DNA from: Acetatifactor muris
Lineage (GTDB): Bacteria; Bacillota; Clostridia; Lachnospirales; Lachnospiraceae
Reading direction: 5' to 3'
Assembly (NCBI GenBank): GCA_023663635.1
Contig: JAMPHD010000001.1
Span: forward strand, 482,291 to 546,290
Length of the DNA stretch: 64,000 bases
Under the pieces are notes generated by a model, which was given only the letters and a program-made list of their open reading frames with translations, did no database searches and had not been told where the DNA came from. Shown here piece by piece: positions 43,023-52,342 of the stretch. Numbering within the stretch: position 1 is the stretch's first letter; every line of letters begins with the position of its first letter. The translations under genes were made by a program, and so were the position numbers.

Positions 43023-44888
43023 ATGTTGCTTGAGAGAATAGAATGTCCGAATGATATCAAAAAGATCGACAAGAGAGAGTACGAGGCGCTTGCGCAGGAG
43101 ATACGCCGGTTTCTGATCGAGAAGATCAGTGTCACGGGAGGACATCTGGGCTCCAATTTGGGAGCCGTGGAGCTCACCATGGCATTGCATCTGGCGCTGA
43201 ATCTGCCGGAGGACAAGATCATCTGGGACGTGGGCCATCAGTCCTATACCCACAAACTGCTCACGGGCCGCAAGGAGGGGTTTGACGGGCTGAGACAGTA
43301 TCATGGCATGAGCGGTTTCCCCAAGCGCAGAGAGAGCGATTATGACGCTTTTGACACGGGACACAGCTCCACCTCCATCTCGGCGGGGCTCGGTCTGGTG
43401 ATGGCCAGAGACCTCAAGGGGGAGGATTACACGGTCGTGTCCGTGATCGGGGACGGCTCCCTCACCGGAGGGATGGCCTATGAGGCTCTGAATAACGCCG
43501 CTAAATGGGACACGAATTTTATCATCATTCTCAATGACAACAATATGTCCATCTCCGAAAACGTGGGTGGAATGTCCAAATATCTCAACAATATCCGCAC
43601 GGCCTCAGCCTATCTGGACTTAAAGGAGGGCATCTACAACGCGCTGAGCGGCACCAAAGGCGGCGACAACATGGTCAGAAAGATCCGTCGGGCTAAATCA
43701 GGTTTTAAACAACTGGTGATCCCGGGCATGCTCTTTGAGGATATGGGCATCACCTATCTGGGGCCGGTGGACGGACATGACATATCGGGTATGATCAGGG
43801 TGCTGAAAGAGGCCAAACGCGTGAAGGGCTGCGTACTGATCCACGCGCTGACCCAGAAGGGCAAGGGATACGCCCCGGCGGAGCGCCATCCCGCCAGATT
43901 TCACGGCGCGGAGCCTTTTGACATTGAGACGGGCATCCCATCCCATCCCAGAACCACGGCCAATTATACGGATATTTTCTCCACGGTGATGTGCAAGCTG
44001 GGGCAGAGGGATGAGCGGATCGTGGCGATCACGGCGGCCATGCCGGACGGCACGGGATTAAAGCGTTTCCGCAATATGTATCCGGACAGATTCTTTGACG
44101 TGGGGATTGCCGAGGAGCATGCGGTGACCTTTGCCGCGGGACTGGCGGCGGGAGGTCTCAAACCCATCGTGGCGGTGTATTCCTCTTTCCTGCAGCGGGC
44201 CTACGATCAGATCCTGCACGATGTCTGTCTGCAGAACCTTCCGGTGGTCTTCGCCATAGACCGGGCCGGACTGGTGGGCAGCGACGGGGAGACCCATCAG
44301 GGGATTTTTGACTTTACATATCTCTCCGGCATTCCCAATATGCATATCATGGCCCCCAAGAACAAATGGGAGCTATCGGATATGCTGAAGTTTGCCGTGA
44401 ATCTGGAGGCGCCCGTGGCCATACGTTATCCCAGAGGGACGGCTTACGCGGGATTAAAGGAATTTCGCGCTCCCATTGAGTATGGGCGGGCGGAGTGGAT
44501 ATACGAGGAGTCCGAGATCGCGTTGCTGGCTGTGGGCAGTATGGTCAGGACGGCGGAGACGGTCAGGGATATTTTGAAAGAACGCGGCCATTCGGTGAGT
44601 CTGTTGAATGCCCGGTTTGTGAAACCCATCGATGAGGCCGCCGTGCTGAAAGCCGCGGAGGGTCACAGGCTGATCGTCACTATGGAGGAGAATGTGGCCA
44701 GCGGCGGCTATGGAGAGAAAGTACTGCATTGTCTGCAGGAGAATCATCGTCTGACTCCGGGCTGTGACTGTATCTGCGTCACTCTTCCGGACGCCTATAT
44801 CGAGCACGGCAATGTGGAACTTTTGAAGAAAGAGATCGGCATGGACCCGGAGAGTATCGCAGGGCGCATAGAGAAAGCGTTGACATAA
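43023..44888 (+). CDS. dxs: 1-deoxy-D-xylulose 5-phosphate synthase
   Basis: First enzyme of the MEP isoprenoid pathway, thiamine diphosphate dependent. 621 residues. Visible: GHLGSNLGAVELTMALH, GHSSTSISAGLG, the TPP motif GDGSLTGGMAYEALNNAA...NDNNMSIS, and the transketolase-like DVGIAEEHAVTFAAGLA. GAGAAAG lies before the ATG. Together with ispA it supplies isoprenoid precursors. Confidence 0.96.
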   Translation: MLLERIECPNDIKKIDKREYEALAQEIRRFLIEKISVTGGHLGSNLGAVELTMALHLALNLPEDKIIWDVGHQSYTHKLLTGRKEGFDGLRQYHGMSGFPKRRESDYDAFDTGHSSTSISAGLGLVMARDLKGEDYTVVSVIGDGSLTGGMAYEALNNAAKWDTNFIIILNDNNMSISENVGGMSKYLNNIRTASAYLDLKEGIYNALSGTKGGDNMVRKIRRAKSGFKQLVIPGMLFEDMGITYLGPVDGHDISGMIRVLKEAKRVKGCVLIHALTQKGKGYAPAERHPARFHGAEPFDIETGIPSHPRTTANYTDIFSTVMCKLGQRDERIVAITAAMPDGTGLKRFRNMYPDRFFDVGIAEEHAVTFAAGLAAGGLKPIVAVYSSFLQRAYDQILHDVCLQNLPVVFAIDRAGLVGSDGETHQGIFDFTYLSGIPNMHIMAPKNKWELSDMLKFAVNLEAPVAIRYPRGTAYAGLKEFRAPIEYGRAEWIYEESEIALLAVGSMVRTAETVRDILKERGHSVSLLNARFVKPIDEAAVLKAAEGHRLIVTMEENVASGGYGEKVLHCLQENHRLTPGCDCICVTLPDAYIEHGNVELLKKEIGMDPESIAGRIEKALT

Positions 44889-44924
44889 ATTCGTCTCGTG
44901 GCGGAGGAAAGACGGACAGGGAAT

Positions 44925-45818
44925 ATGAAAGAGCGTTTGGATGTCATCCTGGTCAATCAGGGTTACGTGCCCTCCCGAGAGAAAGCAAAAGCCATCATCA
45001 TGTCCGGAAACGTGTATGTGAACGGACAGAGAGAGGATAAGGCGGGGACGGCGTTCCACACGGAGGAGATCTCTGTGGAGGTGCGCGGAAACAGTTTAAA
45101 ATATGTGAGCCGCGGCGGCCTGAAACTGGAGAAGGCCATAGAGAAATGGGGGCTTGCCCCCGAGGGCCTGATCTGTCTGGACATCGGGGCCTCCACGGGC
45201 GGATTCACGGACTGTATGCTGCAAAACGGCGCGGCGAAGGTCTATGCGGTGGATGTGGGCCGTGGGCAGTTGGCGTGGAAGTTGCGCAATGACAGCCGTG
45301 TGGTGTGCATGGAGCAGACCAATTTTCGCCGGCTCGTGAAGGGAGATCTTCCGGAGGAGCCGGATTTTGCCGGGGCGGATGTCTCGTTCATCTCTCTCAC
45401 CAAGATCCTGATCCCGGCCAGAAATGTGCTGAGACCGGGCGGCGGCATGGTGTGTCTCATCAAGCCGCAGTTTGAGGCCGGACGGGAGAAGGTGGGCAAG
45501 AACGGCGTGGTGAGAGAGCCCGAGACCCACTTGGAGGTCATTCACCGCATGGTGGATTACGCGGCCTGCATCGGGTTTGAGGCGCTGCACTTGGACTATT
45601 CCCCCATCAGGGGGCCCGAGGGCAATATCGAGTATCTGCTGCATATCAGAAAGGCGGAGTGTATTCCGGAGGAGATCTTAAGCCTGAGCGAGCGGGAGGC
45701 CGAGGAAAGATTGGAGGAGATCGTGCGGGACAAAACGGGACTTTCCCGGGAGGACGCATGGGAGCAAAGGATTCAGGAGACGGTAGAACAATCTCATGAG
45801 GGAGGAGGCAGCATATGA
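44925..45818 (+). CDS. tlyA: TlyA-family rRNA 2'-O-methyltransferase
   Basis: About 297 residues: N-terminal S4 RNA-binding domain (RLDVILVNQGYVPSREKAKAIIMSGNVYVNG) and an FtsJ/RrmJ-type methyltransferase domain with SAM motif CLDIGASTGGFTDCMLQNGAAKVYAVDVG. Family members methylate ribosomal RNA ribose; some are reported as hemolysins. ATG 44925 matches the family start, though GTG 44898 is also possible. Its stop overlaps nadK. Confidence 0.93.
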   Translation: MKERLDVILVNQGYVPSREKAKAIIMSGNVYVNGQREDKAGTAFHTEEISVEVRGNSLKYVSRGGLKLEKAIEKWGLAPEGLICLDIGASTGGFTDCMLQNGAAKVYAVDVGRGQLAWKLRNDSRVVCMEQTNFRRLVKGDLPEEPDFAGADVSFISLTKILIPARNVLRPGGGMVCLIKPQFEAGREKVGKNGVVREPETHLEVIHRMVDYAACIGFEALHLDYSPIRGPEGNIEYLLHIRKAECIPEEILSLSEREAEERLEEIVRDKTGLSREDAWEQRIQETVEQSHEGGGSI

Positions 45819-46681
45819 AACATTTTCTCATTTACACCAACAAAAACAAGGACAGGGACCTGCGTTCCACCAACCAGATCAAGGGGTATCTGGAGTGCAG
45901 GGGACAGAAAGTGACGCTGATGATCAAGGAGTCGGACTGGACCGCGGACACCACCGAGGAGTCTGAGGAGGCCAAAAACATCCCCAAGGATGTGGACTGC
46001 ATGATCGTGTTGGGCGGGGACGGCACGGTGCTGCAGGCGGCCCGAGAGACCAAGAAACTCTTCATTCCCATTATTGGCGTCAACTTGGGCACACTGGGGT
46101 ATATGACGGAGATAGAACCGGCCAATCTGGAGGAATCCCTGGATAAGCTGATCGAGGGGGAGTACACCAAGGAGTCCCGCATGATGCTCAACGGTAAAGT
46201 GACGTTCCACTGCGGCAAGCCTTGGGAGGAGGGTTGGGCCCTGAATGATATCGTCATCTCCCGAAGAGGATCCATTCAGATGCTCTGGTTGGACATTTAT
46301 GTGAACGGGCAATTTTTGCACCGCTATAAGGCTGACGGCATGATCGTGGCTACCCCCACGGGTTCCTCCAGTTACAGTCTGTCCGCGGGAGGCCCCCTGG
46401 TGGAGCCCAGCGCGAAGATCATCATGCTCACCGCCATCTGTCCGCATTCTCTGAACCACAGGAGCATAGTGCTGTCGCCGGAGGATGTGATCGAGATCGA
46501 GGTGCCGGCGGGGCGCGAGGGGCGCAAACAGACGGTGGAGGCCAACTTTGACGGCAGCCACAAGATCTCCATGTGCACGGGAGACCGGATCCGCATTGTG
46601 CAGTCCGAGAAGATCACGGAATTTCTGCGCCTGAATCAGGTGAGTTTCATGGAGACCTTACATAAGAAATTCAGCGAGTAG
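45815..46681 (+). CDS. nadK: NAD kinase
   Basis: 288 residues; makes NADP. The GGDGT motif (VLGGDGTVLQAARE), GTLGYMTEIEP, ATPTGSSSYSLSAGGPLVEP and the beta-rich C-terminal domain are all visible. ATG 45815 overlaps the tlyA stop. Confidence 0.95.
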   Translation: MKHFLIYTNKNKDRDLRSTNQIKGYLECRGQKVTLMIKESDWTADTTEESEEAKNIPKDVDCMIVLGGDGTVLQAARETKKLFIPIIGVNLGTLGYMTEIEPANLEESLDKLIEGEYTKESRMMLNGKVTFHCGKPWEEGWALNDIVISRRGSIQMLWLDIYVNGQFLHRYKADGMIVATPTGSSSYSLSAGGPLVEPSAKIIMLTAICPHSLNHRSIVLSPEDVIEIEVPAGREGRKQTVEANFDGSHKISMCTGDRIRIVQSEKITEFLRLNQVSFMETLHKKFSE

Positions 46682-46705
46682 GCGGCTGCGGGCAGAGGGA
46701 TGGCT

Positions 46706-47158
46706 ATGAAAAAAGGCAGACATAAGAAGATCGTGGAGCTGATAGAGGAGCGGGATGTGGGAACCCAGGAGGAACTGGCCCGCTATCTGCAGAATGCGGG
46801 TTTTCCCGTGACCCAGGCGACCGTATCCCGGGATATCAGGGAGCTGCAGCTCTCCAAGGTGTCAGCCGGAAAAGGGCGTCAGAAGTATGTGCTGCCCGGG
46901 CGGGAGGACGCGCCGGTGGCAAACCGATACATCCATGTCCTGAAGGAGGGCTTTGCCTCCATGGACACGGCGCAGAATCTGGTGGTGATCAAGACGGCCT
47001 CCGGCATGGCGATGGCGGTGGCGGCGGCCTTGGACGCCATGAAATTCCCGGAGGTGTTGGGATGCATCGCCGGGGACGATACGATCATGGTGGCCTCCCA
47101 TACCTCAGAAGACGCGGGCAAGCTGATACACAAGATACAGGGAATGTTGGACAGGTAA
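46706..47158 (+). CDS. argR: arginine repressor
   Basis: 150 residues. N-terminal winged helix (KKIVELIEERDVGTQEELARYLQNAGFPVTQATVSRDIRELQLSKV) and the arginine-binding hexamerisation domain with NLVVIKTASGMAMAVAAALDAMKFPEVLGCIAGDDTIMVAS. ATG 46706 has AGAGGG six bases before it and is favoured over ATG 46700. No arg genes are in the window; the place before recN is conserved in Firmicutes. Confidence 0.95.
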   Translation: MKKGRHKKIVELIEERDVGTQEELARYLQNAGFPVTQATVSRDIRELQLSKVSAGKGRQKYVLPGREDAPVANRYIHVLKEGFASMDTAQNLVVIKTASGMAMAVAAALDAMKFPEVLGCIAGDDTIMVASHTSEDAGKLIHKIQGMLDR

Positions 47159-47199
47159 GTCTCGGATGTGCTTTGGAGAAGGCGCAGAGGGAGAAAACT

Positions 47200-48894
47200 A
47201 TGTTACAGAGATTACATGTGAAGAATCTGGCTCTGATGGAAGAGACGGAGGTGGAGTTCGGGCCGGGACTGAATATCCTCACAGGGGAGACCGGCGCGGG
47301 CAAATCCCTGTTGATCGGTTCCGTCAATCTGGCGCTCGGGGCGAAGTTTGAGCGGGATATGCTGCGCGAGGGAGCGCAGAGCGCTTTGGTGGAGTTGGTA
47401 TTTACCTGCGGGGAAGGACTTGCGGCCCGGAAGATGGAGGAGATGGAGTTGGAGCCCGAGGACGGCGCCGTCATCATCAGCCGCAGGATGCAGCCCGGCA
47501 AAAGCGTCTTTAAGATCAACGGGGAGACCGTGACTGCCCGACAAGTGAAGGAATTGGCGGAGGTGTTGTTGGATATTCACGGTCAGCATGAACATCAGTC
47601 CCTGCTCCACAAGAAGAAACATATGGAGATCCTAGACGCATACTGCGGCGAGGCGGTTCGGGAGCCGGCCGGAGAGGTGTCGGATGCGTGGGAGGAGTGC
47701 CAAAAACTGGAGAGAGCGCTCGCGGAGGAGTCTATGGACGAGACCGCGAGGGAGAGGGAACAGTCCCTTGCGGAGTTTGAGTGCAGAGAGATCGAGGAGG
47801 CGCGGCTGATCCCGGGGGAGGATGAAGAACTGGAGCAGCGGTATCGCCGGATGAGCAACAGCCGCAAGATCAGCGAGAGCCTCGCGGAGAGCTATCGGCA
47901 TTCCGGAACGGATGGAGACGGCGGCGCGGGGGCGGCGCTCAGCAGGGCCTTGCGGGCGCTTGGGGCGGTGACCGCATACGACGCCAAACTGGAGGATCTG
48001 GAGAGCCGATTGGCGGAGGTGGATGACCTGCTTGCGGATTATAATCGGGATCTGGCGGAATATATGAGAGACTGCGAGTTTGACGGGGAGGAGTTTGCCC
48101 GGACGGAGGAGCGGTTGAACCTCATCAATCACCTGAAGGAAAAATATGGAGACACCATTCCCGCAATTTTGCAATATGCCGAAGAGAGACAGGCTTATCT
48201 GGACAAACTCTCGGATTATGATGCCTACCTTGCAGAGCTGACGGATCGGATGCAGACGGCCCGGAAACGTCTGGAGGATGCCTGCGGCCGTTTGTCCGAG
48301 GTGCGGAGGGAATACGCGGCCGTGCTCACCGGACTGCTCACGCAGGCGTTGAACCGGTTGAATTTTCCGTCGGTGAAATTTGAGACGGCGGTCCGCCCCG
48401 GGGGACAGATCACGGCAAAGGGATATGACGATGTGGAGTTTTTGATCTCCACCAATCCCGGAGAGGGCGTGAAACCCCTAAGCCGGGTGGCCAGCGGAGG
48501 CGAGCTGTCCAGAGTGATGCTTGCCATCAAGACCGTTCTGGCGGGGCAGGATGAGATCGACACCCTGATCTTTGACGAGATCGACGCCGGCATCAGCGGC
48601 AGGACGGCGTGGAAAGTGGCGGGCAGACTGAGCGAGGTGAGCGCCGCCCATCAGGTCTTGTGCATCACGCATTTGCCCCAGATCGCAGCCATGGCGGACA
48701 CCCATTTTGTGATCGAGAAGAGCAGTGATGACGGGCGTACCGTCACGGATATCAGACAGGTGGACGGTGAGGAGGAACTGGCGGAACTGGCGAGGCTGCT
48801 CGGTAGCGACACTTTGACTTCCGCGGCCCTGTCCAATGCCGGAGAGCTGCGGGAACAGGCCCTGCAGCAAAAATCGGCGAAAGAGCCGGAGTAA
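47200..48894 (+). CDS. recN: DNA repair protein RecN
   Basis: SMC-like ATPase for double-strand break repair, 564 residues. Walker A LTGETGAGKSLLIGS near residue 30, long coiled-coil middle (about 150-370), signature VASGGELSRVMLAIK and Walker B DTLIFDEIDAGISG, then a switch His in VLCITHLPQIAAMA. AGAGGGAG lies before ATG 47200. Confidence 0.95.
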   Translation: MLQRLHVKNLALMEETEVEFGPGLNILTGETGAGKSLLIGSVNLALGAKFERDMLREGAQSALVELVFTCGEGLAARKMEEMELEPEDGAVIISRRMQPGKSVFKINGETVTARQVKELAEVLLDIHGQHEHQSLLHKKKHMEILDAYCGEAVREPAGEVSDAWEECQKLERALAEESMDETAREREQSLAEFECREIEEARLIPGEDEELEQRYRRMSNSRKISESLAESYRHSGTDGDGGAGAALSRALRALGAVTAYDAKLEDLESRLAEVDDLLADYNRDLAEYMRDCEFDGEEFARTEERLNLINHLKEKYGDTIPAILQYAEERQAYLDKLSDYDAYLAELTDRMQTARKRLEDACGRLSEVRREYAAVLTGLLTQALNRLNFPSVKFETAVRPGGQITAKGYDDVEFLISTNPGEGVKPLSRVASGGELSRVMLAIKTVLAGQDEIDTLIFDEIDAGISGRTAWKVAGRLSEVSAAHQVLCITHLPQIAAMADTHFVIEKSSDDGRTVTDIRQVDGEEELAELARLLGSDTLTSAALSNAGELREQALQQKSAKEPE

Positions 48895-48947
48895 GGGAAA
48901 TTAAGAAGAAAAACGAATCGGAAAAATAAAATATTTTCAGATCGGAA

Positions 48948-48977
48948 TTATGAAAACCGCAAAACCATCGCATACTA
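48948..48977 (+). promoter_or_regulatory. sigma-G/F type promoter of spoIVB
   Basis: TTATG (48948-48952), 18 bases, CATACTA (48971-48977), close to the sigma-G pattern (GHATR, 18, CATNHTA). It is 39 bases before spoIVB, which is sigma-G dependent in B. subtilis. Confidence 0.6.
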
Positions 48978-49016
48978 AGAGGGAATATGTAATCGGGAAA
49001 GCGAGAGGATGCGGAT

Positions 49017-50363
49017 ATGAGATTTGAGGATCAGGACAGAGTCAAGAAACAGGCCGGTGACGAGACGGTGATCATTTTGCGGAATTGGCGCAGGCGGATG
49101 CGCAGGTATCGCATGTATCGTCTCTGCCTGTGTGTGGCTCTGTTTTGCAGTTGTGCTACTTTGGCGGGATATGAATATTATGCGCTGGACAAGAGTATTC
49201 CATCCGTGATCCATGTGCGGGCGGATGAGTTGGAGACCTTTCATCTGGGAATTCCCGCCAAGGGAGAGTTGGTCAGCGTGGGCGCGCAGGGAGAGAGCAA
49301 TATTCCCAAGGATGCCGTCACTATTGATCTGAGCGAACCCGTGACCCTGAAGACGGGCGGCCTGAACAATTATTCCATGGAGGTCAAACTCTTTGGTTTT
49401 CTGCCCTTTAAACAGATAGGCATTGAGGTGATCGAGGACCGGGAGCTGATCCCGGTGGGAATTCCGGTGGGGATATACATGGAATCAGAGGGCGTTTTGG
49501 TGGTCGGCGTCGGCAATTTTAAAGGTATGGACGGACAGAACCACTGCCCCGCCCAACATATTTTGAAATCCGGCGATTATATACGCAAGCTGAACGGACA
49601 AGCCATAACGGATAAAGAGTCCTTTATCCGGGGGATCGAGGAGAGTGACGGCCGGGCGCAGATCGTCACGGTGGAGCGGCTCGGCGAGTTGGTGGAGCTG
49701 CAGGTAAAGCCCGAGAAAGATGCCGGCGGCCGGTATAAGATCGGAGCGTGGGTTCGGGACAGCACACAGGGCGTGGGCACGATGACCTACATTGACGGCG
49801 ACGGAAATTTCGGTGCGCTGGGACATGGCATCAATGATGTGGATACAAGCACATTGATGGAGATGTATGACGGGACGATCTACCGCACGGAGATCATCGC
49901 CATCCAAAAGGGCATGGCGGGAAATCCGGGAGAGATGACGGGCATGATCGTGTACTCGGACGACAATATTCTGGGTGACATCGTCTACAACGGGGAGGAG
50001 GGAATCTTCGGGAAGTGCAACCAACAGGCCATACTGATGGCGCAGAGCGATCCCCTGCCCATCGGGCTCAAGCAGGAGATCGAGAGAGGGGATGCCGAGA
50101 TCCTCTGCACGGTGGACGGGGAACCGCAGTATTATGACATCAGGATCACGGACATCCATCTGGATCATGACAATGTCAACCGCGGGATCGAGCTTGTGGT
50201 CACGGATCCGGAGCTCTTGGAGAAGACCGGGGGAATCGTCCAGGGGATGAGCGGGGCGCCCATCATCCAGAACGGCAAGATCGTCGGGGCGGTGACCCAT
50301 GTACTGGTGCAGGACAGCTCGAAGGGATATGGGATCTTTATTGAGAATATGTTGGAGCATTGA
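49017..50363 (+). CDS. spoIVB: SpoIVB serine protease
   Basis: 448-residue S55 peptidase secreted from the forespore to activate pro-sigma-K processing. One membrane anchor (YRLCLCVALFCSCATLAGYEYYAL), PDZ domain (about 165-245, HILKSGDYIRKLNGQAITDKESFIRGIEE), and the protease domain with His270 in GALGHGIND and Ser412 in GMSGAPIIQNGKIVGAVTHVL. Longer than B. subtilis SpoIVB mainly before the PDZ. It closes the conserved run that starts at the Asp23-type gene. Confidence 0.94.
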   Translation: MRFEDQDRVKKQAGDETVIILRNWRRRMRRYRMYRLCLCVALFCSCATLAGYEYYALDKSIPSVIHVRADELETFHLGIPAKGELVSVGAQGESNIPKDAVTIDLSEPVTLKTGGLNNYSMEVKLFGFLPFKQIGIEVIEDRELIPVGIPVGIYMESEGVLVVGVGNFKGMDGQNHCPAQHILKSGDYIRKLNGQAITDKESFIRGIEESDGRAQIVTVERLGELVELQVKPEKDAGGRYKIGAWVRDSTQGVGTMTYIDGDGNFGALGHGINDVDTSTLMEMYDGTIYRTEIIAIQKGMAGNPGEMTGMIVYSDDNILGDIVYNGEEGIFGKCNQQAILMAQSDPLPIGLKQEIERGDAEILCTVDGEPQYYDIRITDIHLDHDNVNRGIELVVTDPELLEKTGGIVQGMSGAPIIQNGKIVGAVTHVLVQDSSKGYGIFIENMLEH

Positions 50364-50423
50364 GTCCGGGCGGCTCGGGTGAATATGTTAATGCTATAAC
50401 AAAGGCGATTTGTCTGCTTTTTG

Positions 50424-50452
50424 TTGAGTCCCCTGTAAAAATATGGTATCAT
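50424..50452 (+). promoter_or_regulatory. promoter of the AAA ATPase/DUF4276 pair
   Basis: TTGAGT (50424-50429), 17 bases, TATCAT (50447-50452), about 60 bases before the ATPase start, which has AAAGGAGAGG. Confidence 0.6.
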
Positions 50453-50513
50453 TATATTAGTTCCTGCCAATGTTAGCAAAGCTTTCAGCCTTAAAAGGAG
50501 AGGAAGACCCGAT

Positions 50514-51686
50514 ATGAAAATCGAATCGCTGAAAATACACAATTATAAGGTATTCAAAGATGTTGAAGTCAGGGATATTCCCAATTTAGCTGTGTTCTTA
50601 GGAAAGAACGGAACAGGGAAGACAACTTTCTTTGATATTTTTGGTTTTCTTCACGACTGTTTAAACAGCAATGTGCGTACGGCGTTGGTAAAAAGAGGCG
50701 GGTATAAAGAGGTAGTAGCAAGGGAGCAGACGGGTGATATTGAATTTGCCATCAAGTTCCGCCCGGCTGATAATGAACCGCTGATCACATATGAAGTTTC
50801 TATCGGTTTGGATGACATGGGGAAGGCGGTTGTAAGAAGGGAAACTCTGCGTTTCAGGAGAGGGCAGAAAGGCTCTCCTTGGAAGGTATTGGATTTTTCG
50901 ATGGGAGAGGGAATTGCCGCCAAAGGCAAATTAAGCAGTTATGAAGATGTAAGCCTGGCCACAAGGGAGCGTCAGAAACTGGACTCGCCGGACATTCTTG
51001 CCATTAAGGGCTTAGGGCAGTTTAAGGAATTTGAAGCGGTGACTACTTTTAGAAAACTGATTGAGGATTGGTATGTGTCTGATTTCAGAATTGATGCGGC
51101 AAGAGAGCGCCAGGAGATTGAATACAGCGAGCATCTGACCAGAAACGGCGATAATCTGTCCTCTGTAACAAAATATCTTTATGACAACCATCCTAGTGTT
51201 TTTAATGAAATCATTGAAAAGATGAAACAGAGAGTTCCGGGAGTTGAGAATGTGGAAGCACAGGAGACACAGGACGGTTATATTGTGCTTCGGTTTCAGG
51301 ATGGTAAATTTAAGAATCCCTTTTCTTCAAAGTATGTGTCAGATGGAACCATAAAGATGTTTACATATCTTATTCTTTTGTCTGATCCGGCGCAGCATGC
51401 GTTGCTTTGTGTGGAGGAACCGGAAAACCAGTTGTACCCTCAATTGCTTTTGGAACTGGCCGAGGAATTTAGGATGTATGCGGATAAGGGAGGGCAGGTG
51501 TTTGTATCGACACATTCCCCGGACTTCTTAAACGCCATACAGTTGGATGAGATATACTATTTAGAAAAAAAGGACGGGTTTACGACAGTATGCAAAGCTT
51601 CTGAAAATGCATTGGTAAAATCTCTGTATGACGCGGGGGAGCTGCCGGGAGCCCTGTGGAAACAGGGGCTGTTGATGGAGGCATGA
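50514..51686 (+). CDS. AAA-family ATPase, OLD/RecF-like
   Basis: 390 residues of the SMC-like AAA type: Walker A LGKNGTGKTTFFDIF near residue 30, a variable middle, then CVEEPENQLYPQLLLELAEEF (signature and Walker B with catalytic Glu) near residue 305 and FVSTHSPDFLNAI with the switch His. Such ATPases occur as the N-terminal half of OLD nucleases. The next gene, one base away, encodes a Toprim-like DUF4276 protein, so the two look like a split OLD-type system. Low G+C and position beside CRISPR-Cas support a defence role; this is inference. Confidence 0.85.
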   Translation: MKIESLKIHNYKVFKDVEVRDIPNLAVFLGKNGTGKTTFFDIFGFLHDCLNSNVRTALVKRGGYKEVVAREQTGDIEFAIKFRPADNEPLITYEVSIGLDDMGKAVVRRETLRFRRGQKGSPWKVLDFSMGEGIAAKGKLSSYEDVSLATRERQKLDSPDILAIKGLGQFKEFEAVTTFRKLIEDWYVSDFRIDAARERQEIEYSEHLTRNGDNLSSVTKYLYDNHPSVFNEIIEKMKQRVPGVENVEAQETQDGYIVLRFQDGKFKNPFSSKYVSDGTIKMFTYLILLSDPAQHALLCVEEPENQLYPQLLLELAEEFRMYADKGGQVFVSTHSPDFLNAIQLDEIYYLEKKDGFTTVCKASENALVKSLYDAGELPGALWKQGLLMEA

Positions 51687-51687
51687 T

Positions 51688-52239
51688 ATGAAACTGATAT
51701 TTTTGCTGGAAGAACAGTCGATGAAATATTTTTTGGATGGTTTGCTGCCGCGGATCCTGCCTGCGGGAATCCGGTTTATCACCGTTCCTCATGAGGGAAA
51801 ATCAGATTTGCAGAAATCCCTTACCGCGAAACTTCAGGGATGGAATGAGCCGAATGTAAAATTTGTGGTGGTACAGGATCAAGACAGTAATGACTGTAAA
51901 AAACTGAAAGAGAAATTGTTGGAATTATGCAGAGGCTCTAATAAAGAAGTGTTGGTTAGAATAGCGTGCCATGAATTAGAGTCTTGGTATTTTGGGGATA
52001 TGGATTCGTTGGGTATGGCTTATGACAGAGATTTATCGGTCGCAAAAAGAAAAAGCAAATATAGGATTCCTGATGCAATCGTGAATCCTAAAACGGAATT
52101 GAGGAGGTTATTGCCTGAACATCAGCAGATTGCCGGAGCTAAGAAGATTGCACCTATTATCAATATTGATAATAATACTTCGGTTAGTTTTCAGATGTTC
52201 ATAAATGGAGTGAGGAGGCTTGCAGAGATTGGTGTATGA
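51688..52239 (+). CDS. DUF4276 protein, Toprim-like
   Basis: 183 residues. Toprim-type acidic residues are visible: Glu8/Glu9 in IFLLEEQS, the DxD pair Asp64/Asp66 in FVVVQDQDSNDC, and CHELESWYFGD near residue 98. This matches DUF4276, a family related to the nuclease part of OLD proteins. There is no signal or membrane segment. The gene is probably cotranslated with the ATPase gene. Expected to cut nucleic acid when the ATPase senses a phage or plasmid trigger; not demonstrated by the sequence. Confidence 0.75.
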   Translation: MKLIFLLEEQSMKYFLDGLLPRILPAGIRFITVPHEGKSDLQKSLTAKLQGWNEPNVKFVVVQDQDSNDCKKLKEKLLELCRGSNKEVLVRIACHELESWYFGDMDSLGMAYDRDLSVAKRKSKYRIPDAIVNPKTELRRLLPEHQQIAGAKKIAPIINIDNNTSVSFQMFINGVRRLAEIGV

Positions 52240-52342
52240 ATAGGGGCTTGCAGGCTGACGGGAAAGGTATGGAGTTTTGAAAATCTGAATTTTGGATACA
52301 TAGTTTATGAATGACCGGCAATAAGAAACGGGGAAGTGGTAT

